This document shows, one piece after another, positions 37,709-47,053 of a stretch of DNA of 64,000 nt. The position numbers were made by a program, and so were the translations under genes. This DNA comes from Leucobacter komagatae (GTDB lineage: Bacteria > Actinomycetota > Actinomycetes > Actinomycetales > Microbacteriaceae). Each line of letters starts with the position of its first letter. Positions within the stretch are counted from its first letter, which is position 1. A model generated the notes under the pieces. It was not told where the DNA came from and made no database searches. It was given only the letters and a program-made list of their open reading frames with translations. The stretch lies in assembly GCF_006716085.1 (NCBI RefSeq), contig NZ_VFON01000001.1, positions 1,364,001 through 1,428,000 on the forward strand, in the 5' to 3' direction.

Positions 37709-39463
37709 CTACGGGAGCGTCGGTGCGACACGCAGCGTCCCGGCTCCTGCGCCCGCCTCGAACGCCGCGGCAAACGCCAGCAGCTCAGGGTCAGCGTACG
37801 CCCGGCCGGCGAAGGTGAGCCCCACCGGCATGCCGATATCGCTCATGACCCCCATCGCGACAGTCACGGTCGGGATGCCGAGGTGCCGGAGTGCATAGTT
37901 GCCGTTCGAGAAGAAGACGCCGTTCGACCAGGCGTGGTCGGCTGCGGCCGCATCGCGCTCCGCGTCTTCGCGCCCCACGTCTGCGTTCGCGGGGAACACG
38001 ACACCGTCGAAACCTTCGCGCTTGAGCCATGATTCGAAGAGGGATTCGCGAAGCTCGACGAGCGCACGCAGCCCTGCTGCGAAATCGGGCCGCTCCCGCG
38101 GGTCAGGGATCCCGGCCTGTGCAAACGCGACCACCGCCCGGTATCTGTTGTCGTAGTCCTCGACTTCCTCGTAGCGATCGGGAAGGGTGCCCTCAGGCCG
38201 CGGGAAGATCGTGTCAGGGTCGACGTCAGCGAGCGTCGGGGTCGCCGGGTCGCCATTCGCACGAAGGAAGTCGTCCCAGCCATACGCAAGGAAGTGGTTG
38301 AATTCGGTGTCCATCCACCCGTCGGGGAGCACACCAAGGGCGCCGACATTCTCCTGCCCCGGCCTATCCCCCTCGTACTGCTCGATGAGCGGGAAGTCAG
38401 TCACCACGATTTCGGCGCCGAGGGCGACGAGCCGCGCCTCCGCTGCACGCCAGAGGTCAAGCACGGACGGCCGCACCGCAATCGGGAACGCGGGGTCAAC
38501 CCCGAGGTACATCTTCGGCACGGCGAAGCGCTTTCCCGCGAGCGGGCGGGCGACGGCCGCACCAGCAGAGCCCGCGGCACCAGCGCCAGTCGCGGCACCA
38601 GCGGAGCCCGCGTCGCCAGCCGCACCAGCAGAGCCCGTCGCACCAGCGAGCGCGAGGTACGACTCGGGCCGGTGCTCGCTCGGCTTCGGCACCCGCACCA
38701 CCTGCTGGGCGCGCCAGAAGTCGCCCCGGGTGATGGGGTCGTCCTGCACGAGCACGTCGAGCAGTCGCAGCATGTCAGGCATCGACCGGGTGTGGGGCAC
38801 GACCACATCGCGCGCGGGGAACAGCGGCCAGTTGCCGCGGATCGACAGCACACCCCACGACGGCGTGTACGCGCACAGGCCGTTGTTCGAGGCCGGGCTG
38901 CGCCCGCTCGAGACCGTCTCCTCCCCCATGCCAAACACGGCGAGGTTTGCGGTCGTCGCGACGGCAGAACCGTTCGACGAACCCGAGGCGTACGCCGCCG
39001 CGAGGTAGTCGCGGTTGTACGGCGACTCCGCGCGGCCGTAGACGCCCCGCTGCATCCCGCCGTCTGCCATCGGCGGCATGTTCGTCTTGCCGAGGAGCAC
39101 CGCCCCGGCTTCCCGCAGCTTGGCGACGGAGAACGCGTCCCACTGGGCGACGAGGTGCTCAAATGCGGGTGAGCCGGAGGCGACGGTAAGTCCCCGCACC
39201 ATGTACGAATCCTTCACGGTGAACGGCACCCCCTCAAGCGCGCGGGGCGTGCCCTCCGCCCACCGCGCGTCAGACTCTGCGGCCTGGGCAAGCGCCTCGG
39301 GGTTTGGCACCACGACGGCGTGCAGCCCTTCCGGGCCCGCGTCGTACGTGTCGATGCGGGCGAGGTACTCCCGTGTCAGAGCGGTCGGGGTCGTCTCTCC
39401 CGTTTCGTAGGCGGTGAGCACGTCGGCGATGCTCGCTTCATTGAGATCAAAAGACTCGCGCAT
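37709..39463 (-). CDS. Amidase (amidase-signature family)
   Basis: 584 residues. The catalytic lysine lies in GVPFTVKDSYMVRG, and the serine-rich signature is YASGSSNGSAVATTANLAVFGMGEET, with the cis-Ser and nucleophile positions; a later PTVTVAMG end fits the fold. It hydrolyses amides or ureas, substrate unknown. It is longer than usual (about 470-520), partly because of a low-complexity Ala/Gly/Ser insert near residues 275-305 encoded by a degenerate repeat (about 38560-38645). Monocistronic, with repeats directly after its stop. Confidence 0.92.
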   Translation of the reverse strand: MRESFDLNEASIADVLTAYETGETTPTALTREYLARIDTYDAGPEGLHAVVVPNPEALAQAAESDARWAEGTPRALEGVPFTVKDSYMVRGLTVASGSPAFEHLVAQWDAFSVAKLREAGAVLLGKTNMPPMADGGMQRGVYGRAESPYNRDYLAAAYASGSSNGSAVATTANLAVFGMGEETVSSGRSPASNNGLCAYTPSWGVLSIRGNWPLFPARDVVVPHTRSMPDMLRLLDVLVQDDPITRGDFWRAQQVVRVPKPSEHRPESYLALAGATGSAGAAGDAGSAGAATGAGAAGSAGAAVARPLAGKRFAVPKMYLGVDPAFPIAVRPSVLDLWRAAEARLVALGAEIVVTDFPLIEQYEGDRPGQENVGALGVLPDGWMDTEFNHFLAYGWDDFLRANGDPATPTLADVDPDTIFPRPEGTLPDRYEEVEDYDNRYRAVVAFAQAGIPDPRERPDFAAGLRALVELRESLFESWLKREGFDGVVFPANADVGREDAERDAAAADHAWSNGVFFSNGNYALRHLGIPTVTVAMGVMSDIGMPVGLTFAGRAYADPELLAFAAAFEAGAGAGTLRVAPTLP

Positions 39464-39540
39464 GCCCCAATGCTAGTGGGGCATGCGCGAGTCTGAGTGG
39501 CGCGGCACGAAGCCGCTAAACGGCGCGAAGCCGGGAGACG

Positions 39541-40707
39541 CTACTTGCGGCCGGTGACGGCGCGCGCGACGATCTCGCGCATGACCTCGTTCGTGCCGCC
39601 GTAGATGCGGTGCACACGCGCGTCCAGGAAGGCACGGGCGATGGGGTACTCGGTGATGTAGCCGTAGCCGCCGTGGAGCTGGACGCCCTGGTCGAGGATC
39701 TCCCACTCGCGCTCGGTGCACCAGAACTTCACCTTGGCCGCCTCGTCTGCGGTGAGCTTGCCCTCCATGAAGAGCTTCATCGCGCGGTCAATGTACGCCC
39801 ACATGACATCGACGGTTGTCGCCATGTCTGCGAGGCTGAAGCGCGTGTTCTGGAAGTCGGCGACGGGCTTACCGAACGCCTCACGGCTCTTCGTGTAGTC
39901 GAGGGTCCACTGGAACCCTGCCTGCGCGATCGCGGTCGCCGCGACGCCGATCGAGAGGCGCTCGAGCGGCAGGTTCTCCATGAGCTGCACGAAGCCGTGC
40001 CCCTCGACACCGCCAATGAGGTTCTCGTCGGGCACGAACACGTCGACGAAGCTCAGCTCGGCGGTGTCGTGGCCGTGCGAGCCCATCTTGTGGAGCTTGC
40101 GGCCGTGGTCGAAGCCTTCCATGCCGTCTTCGATAATGATGAGGCTGAACGCGTCGGGGCGGTTGCCCTCGCCGGTCTTCACGAACGTCACGACCATATC
40201 GGCTGTCTTGCCGCTCGAGATGAAGGTCTTCGCGCCGTTGACGATGTAGCCGCCCTCGGTCTTCTTCGCCGTCGTCGTGACGCCGCGGAGGTCGCTGCCG
40301 GTACCGGGCTCGGTCATCGCGAGCGCGCCGAGCACCTCGCACGAGGCCATCTTCGGCAGCCACTTCTTCTTCTGCTCGTCGGTGCCGAACCGAGCGATGT
40401 ACGGGACTGCGAGGTCATCCTGGATGCCGACTGCGCCCGCGAGCGCACCGCCGGTGCCAGAGATGGTGAGCTCTTCGAGCACGATCGAGCGGAAGCGGTA
40501 ATCCTCGAGCATGCCGGCCCCGCCGAACTCCTCGGGAACCGAGAGACCGACGATGCCGTGCTCGGCTGCGGCGAGCATCGTCGCGCGGTCAACCTCACCA
40601 GCTTCTTCCCACGAGTTCGCCTTCTCGGCGGTGACGTAGCGCTTGATGAACTCCTTCACCATCTCACGAAAATCGTCGTGGATCTCTTCGTAAATCTCGC
40701 GTTCCAT
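39541..40707 (-). CDS. Acyl-CoA dehydrogenase
   Basis: 388-residue FAD enzyme introducing a 2,3-double bond into acyl-CoA. It shows AMTEPGTGSDLRGVTTTA, the FAD-binding FISSGKTADM region, RLSIGVAATAIAQAGFQWTLDY, VQLHGGYGYITEYPIARAFLDARVHRIYGGTNEVM with the catalytic region and the conserved C-terminal helix. In-frame sequence extends upstream, but ATG 40707 follows GAAGGGAAG at good spacing and fits the family start. It lies 77 bases from the amidase with no visible shared function. Confidence 0.95.
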   Translation of the reverse strand: MEREIYEEIHDDFREMVKEFIKRYVTAEKANSWEEAGEVDRATMLAAAEHGIVGLSVPEEFGGAGMLEDYRFRSIVLEELTISGTGGALAGAVGIQDDLAVPYIARFGTDEQKKKWLPKMASCEVLGALAMTEPGTGSDLRGVTTTAKKTEGGYIVNGAKTFISSGKTADMVVTFVKTGEGNRPDAFSLIIIEDGMEGFDHGRKLHKMGSHGHDTAELSFVDVFVPDENLIGGVEGHGFVQLMENLPLERLSIGVAATAIAQAGFQWTLDYTKSREAFGKPVADFQNTRFSLADMATTVDVMWAYIDRAMKLFMEGKLTADEAAKVKFWCTEREWEILDQGVQLHGGYGYITEYPIARAFLDARVHRIYGGTNEVMREIVARAVTGRK

Positions 40708-40837
40708 GTGGGTCTTCCCTTCGCGTCGTCGCGTTGAGCGGTTGTGATGAGTGGACCGGCGAGGCTCGCGCCGCGAGCGGGCGAGCCAAACGCAGGCTTT
40801 CGGTACACCCAAGCATGAACGACGCATTGATGCAACG

Positions 40838-42169
40838 TCAAGAGATTTGTTGCGTTGCTCCAGGTTTTCCGGCTTCCGGGCCCCGCGGCCTGCGCAACAG
40901 CTCCACCGCGACGAGCGCCACGACGAGCCACACCAGCGCGGCCGTGACGCCCCCGAGGGAGATCGGCCGGTTCAAGAACACCGCGAGCACGGTCACGGCG
41001 ACAGCAACGAACCAGATCGCCGGCCGCAGCCTATCGACCCAGGTGCCGACGGGGCCGGGGTCAAGGTGCAGCCTGTCGAGGCCGCCGCGAAGCCGAGCGA
41101 AGCCCCGGTTTGCCGCGCCGCGCATCGCGCGAGCCTGCCGCGACCCGCCGAACAGCCAGGCGGCGAGCGCGATCACGCACGAGAGCACGACGAGCGCGAC
41201 GAGGATCGCGTGGATGTTCACCGTGACCTGCCCGAACAGCGCCTCAGCCGTCGCGACCGGCATGAAGGCGGGGCTCACCGTCGCGAGGAAGAACACCTTG
41301 CCGGTGCCGATGCCTGCGAGCAGCAGCAGGAACGACGCGGCGAGTCCGATGCCGGCGCCAAGCGCGGCCCGGCTCCGGCGCGTGGCGATCGCGATGCCGC
41401 CGACGAGCAGCGCGAGCACGAGCCACGGGAGCCAGTAGCCGACCGCCGTCGCGAACGAATAGGCGGTGCGCACCTGGGTGAGCGAGTCGGAGGTCACGAG
41501 CGGGATCGACTTGTCGATCTCCGGGATGAGCGTCGCGAGGTCGACGCCCTGTGCGACGAGCAGTGTCTTCGCCTCGGCGATGATGGTGCCGAGCTCGATG
41601 GAGACGGTGCCGTCGCCGGAGAGCTGCACGGCGCTGTTGGGGTCACCCTGAATGACGGCGATCGCGCGCGCGTGGGTCTGGCGCAGCGCGACCTCCCAGA
41701 TCTGCGCGAACTGCGGCGACGCGACCATGCGATCGACGGTGGTGCGCACAATGGACTGGATTCCGTGCACGGCGGGCCCCTCGAGCAGCCCGAACGCCGC
41801 GGTCGCCTGCGGCGGCAGGTCAAGGGCTTTCAGGCCGCTCACGGCGTCGTGCACGACGGCCTCGATGTCAAGGCTGCCCTCGATCGCGACGACGACCTCG
41901 TCGGCGATGTACGACTGCACCGCGGGTTTTTCGGCGAGGGGGGCGAGGCCCGAGACGAAGCGATCGGTGTCGATGAGTTCCGCGCGCACCCAGGTGCTTA
42001 CGACCGCGGCGGGCGCGAGCAGCGCGGCGAGCAGGATGAGGATCACCGCAGCCGCGGTTCGGGATCGCGCCCCAGCGGGGCGACCCTTCTCCCGCTTCAG
42101 GTCGGTGTTTTCGGACTCGAGCGCGTCAAGCCGCTCGCGCAGCTGCGCGAGCTCGCCTGTCTCGCTCAC
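40838..42169 (-). CDS. Multi-pass membrane protein of unknown function
   Basis: 443 residues: an N-terminal cytoplasmic coiled coil (LAQLRERLDALESENTDLKRE), a transmembrane helix at about 40-60, a large extracytoplasmic domain of about 190 residues, then four to five helices and a basic C-terminal segment before the last two helices. Similar proteins are widespread in Microbacteriaceae without a known function. It is divergent from the kdp operon with a 265-base shared upstream region. No catalytic motif seen. Confidence 0.8.
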   Translation of the reverse strand: MSETGELAQLRERLDALESENTDLKREKGRPAGARSRTAAAVILILLAALLAPAAVVSTWVRAELIDTDRFVSGLAPLAEKPAVQSYIADEVVVAIEGSLDIEAVVHDAVSGLKALDLPPQATAAFGLLEGPAVHGIQSIVRTTVDRMVASPQFAQIWEVALRQTHARAIAVIQGDPNSAVQLSGDGTVSIELGTIIAEAKTLLVAQGVDLATLIPEIDKSIPLVTSDSLTQVRTAYSFATAVGYWLPWLVLALLVGGIAIATRRSRAALGAGIGLAASFLLLLAGIGTGKVFFLATVSPAFMPVATAEALFGQVTVNIHAILVALVVLSCVIALAAWLFGGSRQARAMRGAANRGFARLRGGLDRLHLDPGPVGTWVDRLRPAIWFVAVAVTVLAVFLNRPISLGGVTAALVWLVVALVAVELLRRPRGPEAGKPGATQQIS

Positions 42170-42371
42170 TTCCCGGCCCCTAGCTTCGGCTGCGTGACGG
42201 TTGGCTGCATGCGAGAACTACTCATAGGTGGAGATTAGCGCACTGATAGTTCGCGGTCACTCCCCCAGTTTTCGCGCGGGGCGTTGGGTTCTCGTTAGGG
42301 ATCGCGGAGCGGCCGTATGGATTCCGTTAGGACGCCGTTTTTGGGCGCCCCGCGGGTATTCAATCAGAACA

Positions 42372-42411
42372 TGCGCCACTGAGGCGCACCGCCCTGGCAC
42401 CGGCCAGGGCG
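42372..42411 (+). promoter_or_regulatory. Leader with two tandem hairpins upstream of kdp
   Basis: TGCGCC-actga-GGCGCA (42372-42388) and CGCCCTGG-caccgg-CCAGGGCG (42390-42411) lie back to back, 24 bases before the GTG of the first kdp small gene. They could be a transcription attenuator or RNA sensor in the kdp leader. I could not match a known riboswitch. The remainder of 42170-42371 holds promoters only as far as I can see. Confidence 0.45.
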
Positions 42412-42434
42412 TCACTCTCTTGAACGGAGTCATC

Positions 42435-42518
42435 GTGCTCGATGTGGTCTACGCGGCCGGCGTGATCGCCCTCTTCGCACTCATCGGCCTGCTCGCGAAG
42501 GCGGTGGAGAAGCTGTGA
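42435..42518 (+). CDS. 27-residue single-helix membrane peptide preceding kdpF
   Basis: Starts GTG with CGGAG at 5-base spacing and encodes [20 protein letters not shown] plus a basic AKAVEKL tail: one transmembrane helix and a positively charged end. Its stop overlaps the kdpF GTG by three bases (GTGA), so it is translationally coupled to the K+-ATPase operon. It resembles KdpF in size and topology but lacks the KdpF RPEKF tail. A second KdpF-like subunit or leader peptide is inferred. Confidence 0.65.
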   Translation: MLDVVYAAGVIALFALIGLLAKAVEKL

Positions 42519-42604
42519 TCGTCTTCAACATCATCGCCGCGGCCCTGGCGCTCGCGGCCCTCGCCTACCTCGCCGCCTCACTCACCCGACCGGAGAAGTT
42601 CTGA
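42515..42604 (+). CDS. kdpF: K+-transporting ATPase small subunit KdpF
   Basis: 29 residues: one transmembrane helix beginning [20 protein letters not shown] and ending in the family tail LTRPEKF. KdpF stabilises the KdpABC complex. The GTG start overlaps the stop of the upstream 27-residue gene, and its TGA overlaps the kdpA ATG (TGATG), so translation is coupled through the whole operon. Confidence 0.92.
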   Translation: MIVFNIIAAALALAALAYLAASLTRPEKF

Positions 42605-44277
42605 TGAGCATTCTTACCGCTCTCATGGCACTCTTCACGGTTGCCGCCCTGATCGCCATCATCTATCGACCGTTCGGCGACTACATGGCGTGGGTCTACA
42701 CGTCGACGAAGCACTGGCGCGTCGAACGCGGCATCTTCCGCGTCATCGGCATCGATGAGGGGGCCGAGCAGACGTGGCGCGCGTACCTGCGCGGCGTGCT
42801 CGCGTTCTCGGCTGTCGGCCTACTGCTCGTGTACGGGTTGCAACGGCTGCAGCAGTTTCTGCCGTACTCCCTCGGCCTCGGCGCCCCGAGCGCCCCGCTC
42901 TCGTTCAACACGGCGGCCTCGTTCGTCGGCAACACGAACTGGCAGTCGTACTCGCCGGAGGCGACCGTCGGCTACACCGTGCAGATCGCGGGCCTCGCCG
43001 TGCAGAACTTCACCTCAGCGGCCGTCGGCATCGCCGTCGCCGTTGCACTCGTGCGTGGCTTCGCCTACCGAAAGTCGGGCACGATCGGCAACTTCTGGGT
43101 CGACCTCGTGCGCGGCATCGTCCGCCTGCTGCTGCCGCTCGCCACGGTCAGCGCAATCGTGCTGCTCGCGGGCGGTGTTATCCAGAACTTCAACGGCTTC
43201 ACCGACGTGACAACCGTTGCGGGTGCCACGCAGTCGATCCCTGGCGGGCCAACGGCCTCGCAGGAGGCGATCAAGCTGCTCGGCACGAACGGCGGCGGCT
43301 TCTTCAACGCGAACTCGTCGCACCCGTTCGAGAACCCGACGCCCTGGACCAACATCTTCCAGGTGCTACTCATGCTCGCAATCCCGTTCTCGCTTCCCCG
43401 CACATTCGGCCGCATGGTCGGCGACAACCGGCAGGGCTACGCGATCCTCTCGGTGATGGGGCTGCTCTACGTCGCGTCATTCACGGCGCTCACGCTCGTC
43501 GAGCTCGCGGGCCGCGGGACGGCGCCCGAGCTCGCCGGGGCCGCGCTCGAGGGCAAAGAGCAGCGCTTCGGCATCGTCGGCTCGACGCTCTTCGCAACGA
43601 CGAGCACGGGCACCTCGACCGGCGCGGTGAACTCGATGCACGACTCGTACACCGCGCTCGGCGGGTTCTTCCCGATGCTCAACATGATGCTCGGCGAGGT
43701 TTCTCCAGGCGGCGTCGGGTCGGGGCTCTACGCCCTCCTCGTGCTCGCCGTGATCGCCGTGTTCATCTCGGGCCTACTCATCGGCCGCACGCCCGAGTAC
43801 CTCGGTAAAAAGATCGGGCCCCGCGAGATCAAGCTCGCCGCGCTCTACATTCTGGTGATGCCGACCCTCGTGCTCGCCGGAACGGCGCTGAGCTTCGCGC
43901 TGCCCGGCGTGCGCGAGAGCGTCACGAGCGAGTCGATTGCGAACCCCGGCGTGCACGGCATGTCAGAGGTGCTCTACGCGTTCACGTCGGCGGCGAACAA
44001 CAACGGCTCGGCCTTCGCCGGGCTCACCGCCGATACCCCGTGGCTGAACACGGCGCTCGGCGTCACGATCCTGCTCGGCCGCTTCGTACCGATCATGCTC
44101 GTGCTTGCCCTCGCCGGGTCGCTCGCGCAGCAGGACATCGTCCCCGCGACCTCTGGCACGCTCCCCACCCACCGCCCGCTTTTCGTCGGGCTCCTTGCCG
44201 CGGTCACGATCCTGCTCTCCGCGCTCGCCTTCCTTCCCGTTCTCGCGCTAGGCCCCCTAGCTGAAGGGCTCATGTAA
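42604..44277 (+). CDS. kdpA: K+-transporting ATPase subunit A
   Basis: 557-residue channel-like subunit of the high-affinity Kdp K+ pump, with ten hydrophobic segments and repeated selectivity-filter-like loops. Recognisable sequences are [58 protein letters not shown] and [18 protein letters not shown], one per pore repeat. It imports K+ when external K+ is low, powered by KdpB. The start is coupled to kdpF by a one-base overlap. Confidence 0.98.
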   Translation: MSILTALMALFTVAALIAIIYRPFGDYMAWVYTSTKHWRVERGIFRVIGIDEGAEQTWRAYLRGVLAFSAVGLLLVYGLQRLQQFLPYSLGLGAPSAPLSFNTAASFVGNTNWQSYSPEATVGYTVQIAGLAVQNFTSAAVGIAVAVALVRGFAYRKSGTIGNFWVDLVRGIVRLLLPLATVSAIVLLAGGVIQNFNGFTDVTTVAGATQSIPGGPTASQEAIKLLGTNGGGFFNANSSHPFENPTPWTNIFQVLLMLAIPFSLPRTFGRMVGDNRQGYAILSVMGLLYVASFTALTLVELAGRGTAPELAGAALEGKEQRFGIVGSTLFATTSTGTSTGAVNSMHDSYTALGGFFPMLNMMLGEVSPGGVGSGLYALLVLAVIAVFISGLLIGRTPEYLGKKIGPREIKLAALYILVMPTLVLAGTALSFALPGVRESVTSESIANPGVHGMSEVLYAFTSAANNNGSAFAGLTADTPWLNTALGVTILLGRFVPIMLVLALAGSLAQQDIVPATSGTLPTHRPLFVGLLAAVTILLSALAFLPVLALGPLAEGLM

Positions 44278-44279
44278 CC

Positions 44280-46412
44280 ATGTCAACGCACACAGTCCCC
44301 GCCAAGAACGGGTTCTCGCTCGCCGTGCTCGTCGCGGCCCTGCCGGGCGCGCTTCGCAAACTCGACCCGCGCGAGCAGTGGCGCAACCCCGTCATGTTCA
44401 TCGTGTGGGCCGGCGCGGCGCTCACCACCGCGCTCGCGATCGCAGAACCGTTCCTCGGCGGCCCGGCGCAGTCGGGCGGCAGCGCGGTGCCCGGCTCGTT
44501 CACCTGGGCCATCGCCGCGTGGCTCTGGGCGACAGTGCTCTTCGCAAACGTCGCCGAGTCAGTGGCCGAGGGGCGTGGGAAGGCCCAGGCAGACTCGCTC
44601 AGGAAGACGCGCACGACGACGGTCGCGCATCGCGTCGACGGCTACGACGAGGCCGGCGACCCCGCAGCGACAGGCGCGGCCCTCTCGCCGCTGCCTTCGG
44701 CGGAGCTGCGCGTCGGTGACGTCGTGGTCGTCGAGCAGGGCGAACTCATCCCTGGCGACGGCGATATTGTCTGGGGCATCGCCTCGGTCGACGAATCGGC
44801 AATCACAGGCGAGTCGGCGCCGGTCGTGCGCGAATCCGGCGGCGACCGCTCGGCGGTGACGGGCGGTACGCGCGTGCTGAGTGACCGGATTATCGTGCGC
44901 ATCACGTCGCGCCCGGGCGACACCTTCGTTGACCGCATGATCGCGCTCGTCGAGGGCGCGGCCAGGCAGAAGACCCCGAACGAGGTCGCGCTCAACATCC
45001 TGCTCGCAAGCCTCTCGATCGTTTTCGTTGTCGTCGCGCTGACACTCAACCCGATCGCGTCGTACGCGGCGGCCCCCGTCAGCCTGACCGTGCTCACCGC
45101 GCTGCTCGTCTGCCTTATTCCGACGACGATCGGGGCGCTGCTCAGCGCAGTCGGCATCGCCGGCATGGACCGCCTGGTGCAGCGCAACGTGCTCGCGACC
45201 TCGGGCCGCGCAGTCGAGGCTGCGGGTGACGTCACCACGCTGCTGCTCGACAAGACGGGCACGATCACGTACGGCAACCGCCGCGCGAGCGCTTTCATCC
45301 CACTGCCCGGCATCACCGAGAGCGAGCTCGTCACGGCGGCAGCGCTCTCCTCACTCGCCGACCCGACGCCGGAGGGCGCCTCGATCGTCGAGCTCGCGGA
45401 CGGGCTGGGCGCGCAGTTCGACAGGAACACCCAGGGCGAGATCGTCCCGTTCACCGCGCAGACAAGAATGTCTGGGCTCAATCTCCCCGACGGCACCGAA
45501 ATCCGCAAGGGCGCGGGCTCCGCGATCATCGCGTGGCTCGAGGAGGGCGGCGCACCGCTGCCCCCGCAGCGGTCGGCAGAGCTCCAGCAGCGCGTCGCCG
45601 AGGTCTCGGAGACCGGCGGCACCCCACTCGTCGTCGCGATGCGCTCGGGCAGCGGAGCGGCCGAAGGCGAGCGCCGACTACTCGGCGTCGTCCATCTGAA
45701 AGACGTCGTAAAGGAGGGCCTGCCCGAAAAGTTCAAGGAGCTCCGGGCGATGGGGATCCGCACCGTTATGATCACCGGCGACAACGCGCTCACCGCCGCC
45801 GCGATCTCCCGCGAAGCCGGCGTCGACGACTTCCTCGCCGAGGCGACCCCGGAAGACAAGCTCGCCTACATCCGCAGGGAGCAGGAGGGCGGCAACCTCG
45901 TCGCGATGACCGGCGACGGCACGAACGATGCGCCCGCGCTCGCGCAGGCAGACGTCGGCGTCGCGATGAACTCGGGCACGTCGGCGGCGAAAGAGGCGGG
46001 CAACATGGTCGACCTCGACTCAGACCCGTCAAAGCTCATCGAGATCGTGCGCATCGGCAAGCAGCTGCTCATCACCCGCGGCGCGCTCACGACGTTCTCG
46101 ATCGCCAACGACATCGCGAAGTACTTCGCGATCATCCCCGCCATGTTCTTGGGCGTCTTCCCCGGGCTCGCGGCGCTGAACATCATGGGCCTCCACTCGG
46201 CGGCCTCGGCGGTGCTCTCCGCGATCATCTTCAACGCCCTCGTGATCATCGCGCTCATCCCGCTCGCCCTGCGCGGCGTGAAGTATCGCCCGGGCGGCGC
46301 CGCCCAGATCCTCGGCCGCAACCTCGCCGTCTACGGCCTCGGCGGTGTCGTCGCCCCCTTCCTCGGCATCTGGCTCATCGACCAGCTGGTCCGGCTCATC
46401 CCCGGGTTCTAG
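44280..46412 (+). CDS. kdpB: K+-transporting ATPase subunit B (P-type ATPase)
   Basis: 710-residue catalytic subunit. It has the actuator motif ITGESAPV, the phosphorylation site [13 protein letters not shown] with the acyl-phosphate Asp, KGAGSAI in the nucleotide domain, and [21 protein letters not shown] at the hinge. Transmembrane segments match KdpB. It lies 2 bases after kdpA. Confidence 0.98.
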   Translation: MSTHTVPAKNGFSLAVLVAALPGALRKLDPREQWRNPVMFIVWAGAALTTALAIAEPFLGGPAQSGGSAVPGSFTWAIAAWLWATVLFANVAESVAEGRGKAQADSLRKTRTTTVAHRVDGYDEAGDPAATGAALSPLPSAELRVGDVVVVEQGELIPGDGDIVWGIASVDESAITGESAPVVRESGGDRSAVTGGTRVLSDRIIVRITSRPGDTFVDRMIALVEGAARQKTPNEVALNILLASLSIVFVVVALTLNPIASYAAAPVSLTVLTALLVCLIPTTIGALLSAVGIAGMDRLVQRNVLATSGRAVEAAGDVTTLLLDKTGTITYGNRRASAFIPLPGITESELVTAAALSSLADPTPEGASIVELADGLGAQFDRNTQGEIVPFTAQTRMSGLNLPDGTEIRKGAGSAIIAWLEEGGAPLPPQRSAELQQRVAEVSETGGTPLVVAMRSGSGAAEGERRLLGVVHLKDVVKEGLPEKFKELRAMGIRTVMITGDNALTAAAISREAGVDDFLAEATPEDKLAYIRREQEGGNLVAMTGDGTNDAPALAQADVGVAMNSGTSAAKEAGNMVDLDSDPSKLIEIVRIGKQLLITRGALTTFSIANDIAKYFAIIPAMFLGVFPGLAALNIMGLHSAASAVLSAIIFNALVIIALIPLALRGVKYRPGGAAQILGRNLAVYGLGGVVAPFLGIWLIDQLVRLIPGF

Positions 46413-46436
46413 CGCACCACGAAAGAAGCACACATC

Positions 46437-47051
46437 ATGAACGCTGCACGACGCACGTCACGCCGAACCGTCTGGGCCGCAGTGCGGGCCATGGCGCTCT
46501 TCACGATCCTGCTCGGCGTCGCCTACCCGATCGCCGTGACCGGGGTCGGCCAGCTCGCGCTGCCCGCTCAGGCGAACGGCTCCCTCGTGAGAGACTCAGC
46601 GGGTTCGCCAGTCGGCTCCTCGCTCATCGGCCAGCAGTTTCTCACGGCCGCAGGCGATCCTGACCCCGCGTTCTTCCAGCCCCGCCCCTCGGCGGCGGGC
46701 GACGGCTACGACGGCGCCGCGTCGTCGGGGTCGAACCTCGGCCCCGAGAACCCCGACCTCGTCGCCGCGATCGGCGAGCGCAAGGCGCAGGTCGCCGAGT
46801 TCAACGGGGTGCCCGAGGCAGAGGTCCCAGCCGACGCCGTCACGGCCTCGTCCTCGGGCCTCGACCCGCACATCAGCGCGGCCTACGCCGCGATCCAGGT
46901 GGAGCGCGTCGCTGAAGCCAGGGGCCTCAGTTCCGCCGAGGTCGAACAGCTCGTCAGGGCGCACACTGCGGGGCCAGACCTGGGGTACCTGGGCGAGAGT
47001 AGGGTGAACGTACTCGAACTCAATCTGGCGCTCGAGCAGTTGCGGGGGTGA
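46437..47051 (+). CDS. kdpC: K+-transporting ATPase subunit C
   Basis: 204 residues with a single N-terminal transmembrane helix (about 15-38) and a periplasm-side domain containing GSSLIGQQFLTAAGDPDPAFFQPRPSA, VTASSSGLDPHISAAYA and the end VNVLELNLALEQLRG. It assists KdpAB assembly and nucleotide affinity. The start has GAAAGAAG upstream; the stop overlaps the GTG preceding kdpD. Confidence 0.97.
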   Translation: MNAARRTSRRTVWAAVRAMALFTILLGVAYPIAVTGVGQLALPAQANGSLVRDSAGSPVGSSLIGQQFLTAAGDPDPAFFQPRPSAAGDGYDGAASSGSNLGPENPDLVAAIGERKAQVAEFNGVPEAEVPADAVTASSSGLDPHISAAYAAIQVERVAEARGLSSAEVEQLVRAHTAGPDLGYLGESRVNVLELNLALEQLRG

Positions 47052-47053
47052 GC

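Noticed and set aside
42237..42434. c-di-AMP (ydaO) riboswitch upstream of kdp
   Set aside because: The conserved ydaO sequence blocks are not present; only two simple hairpins can be supported.
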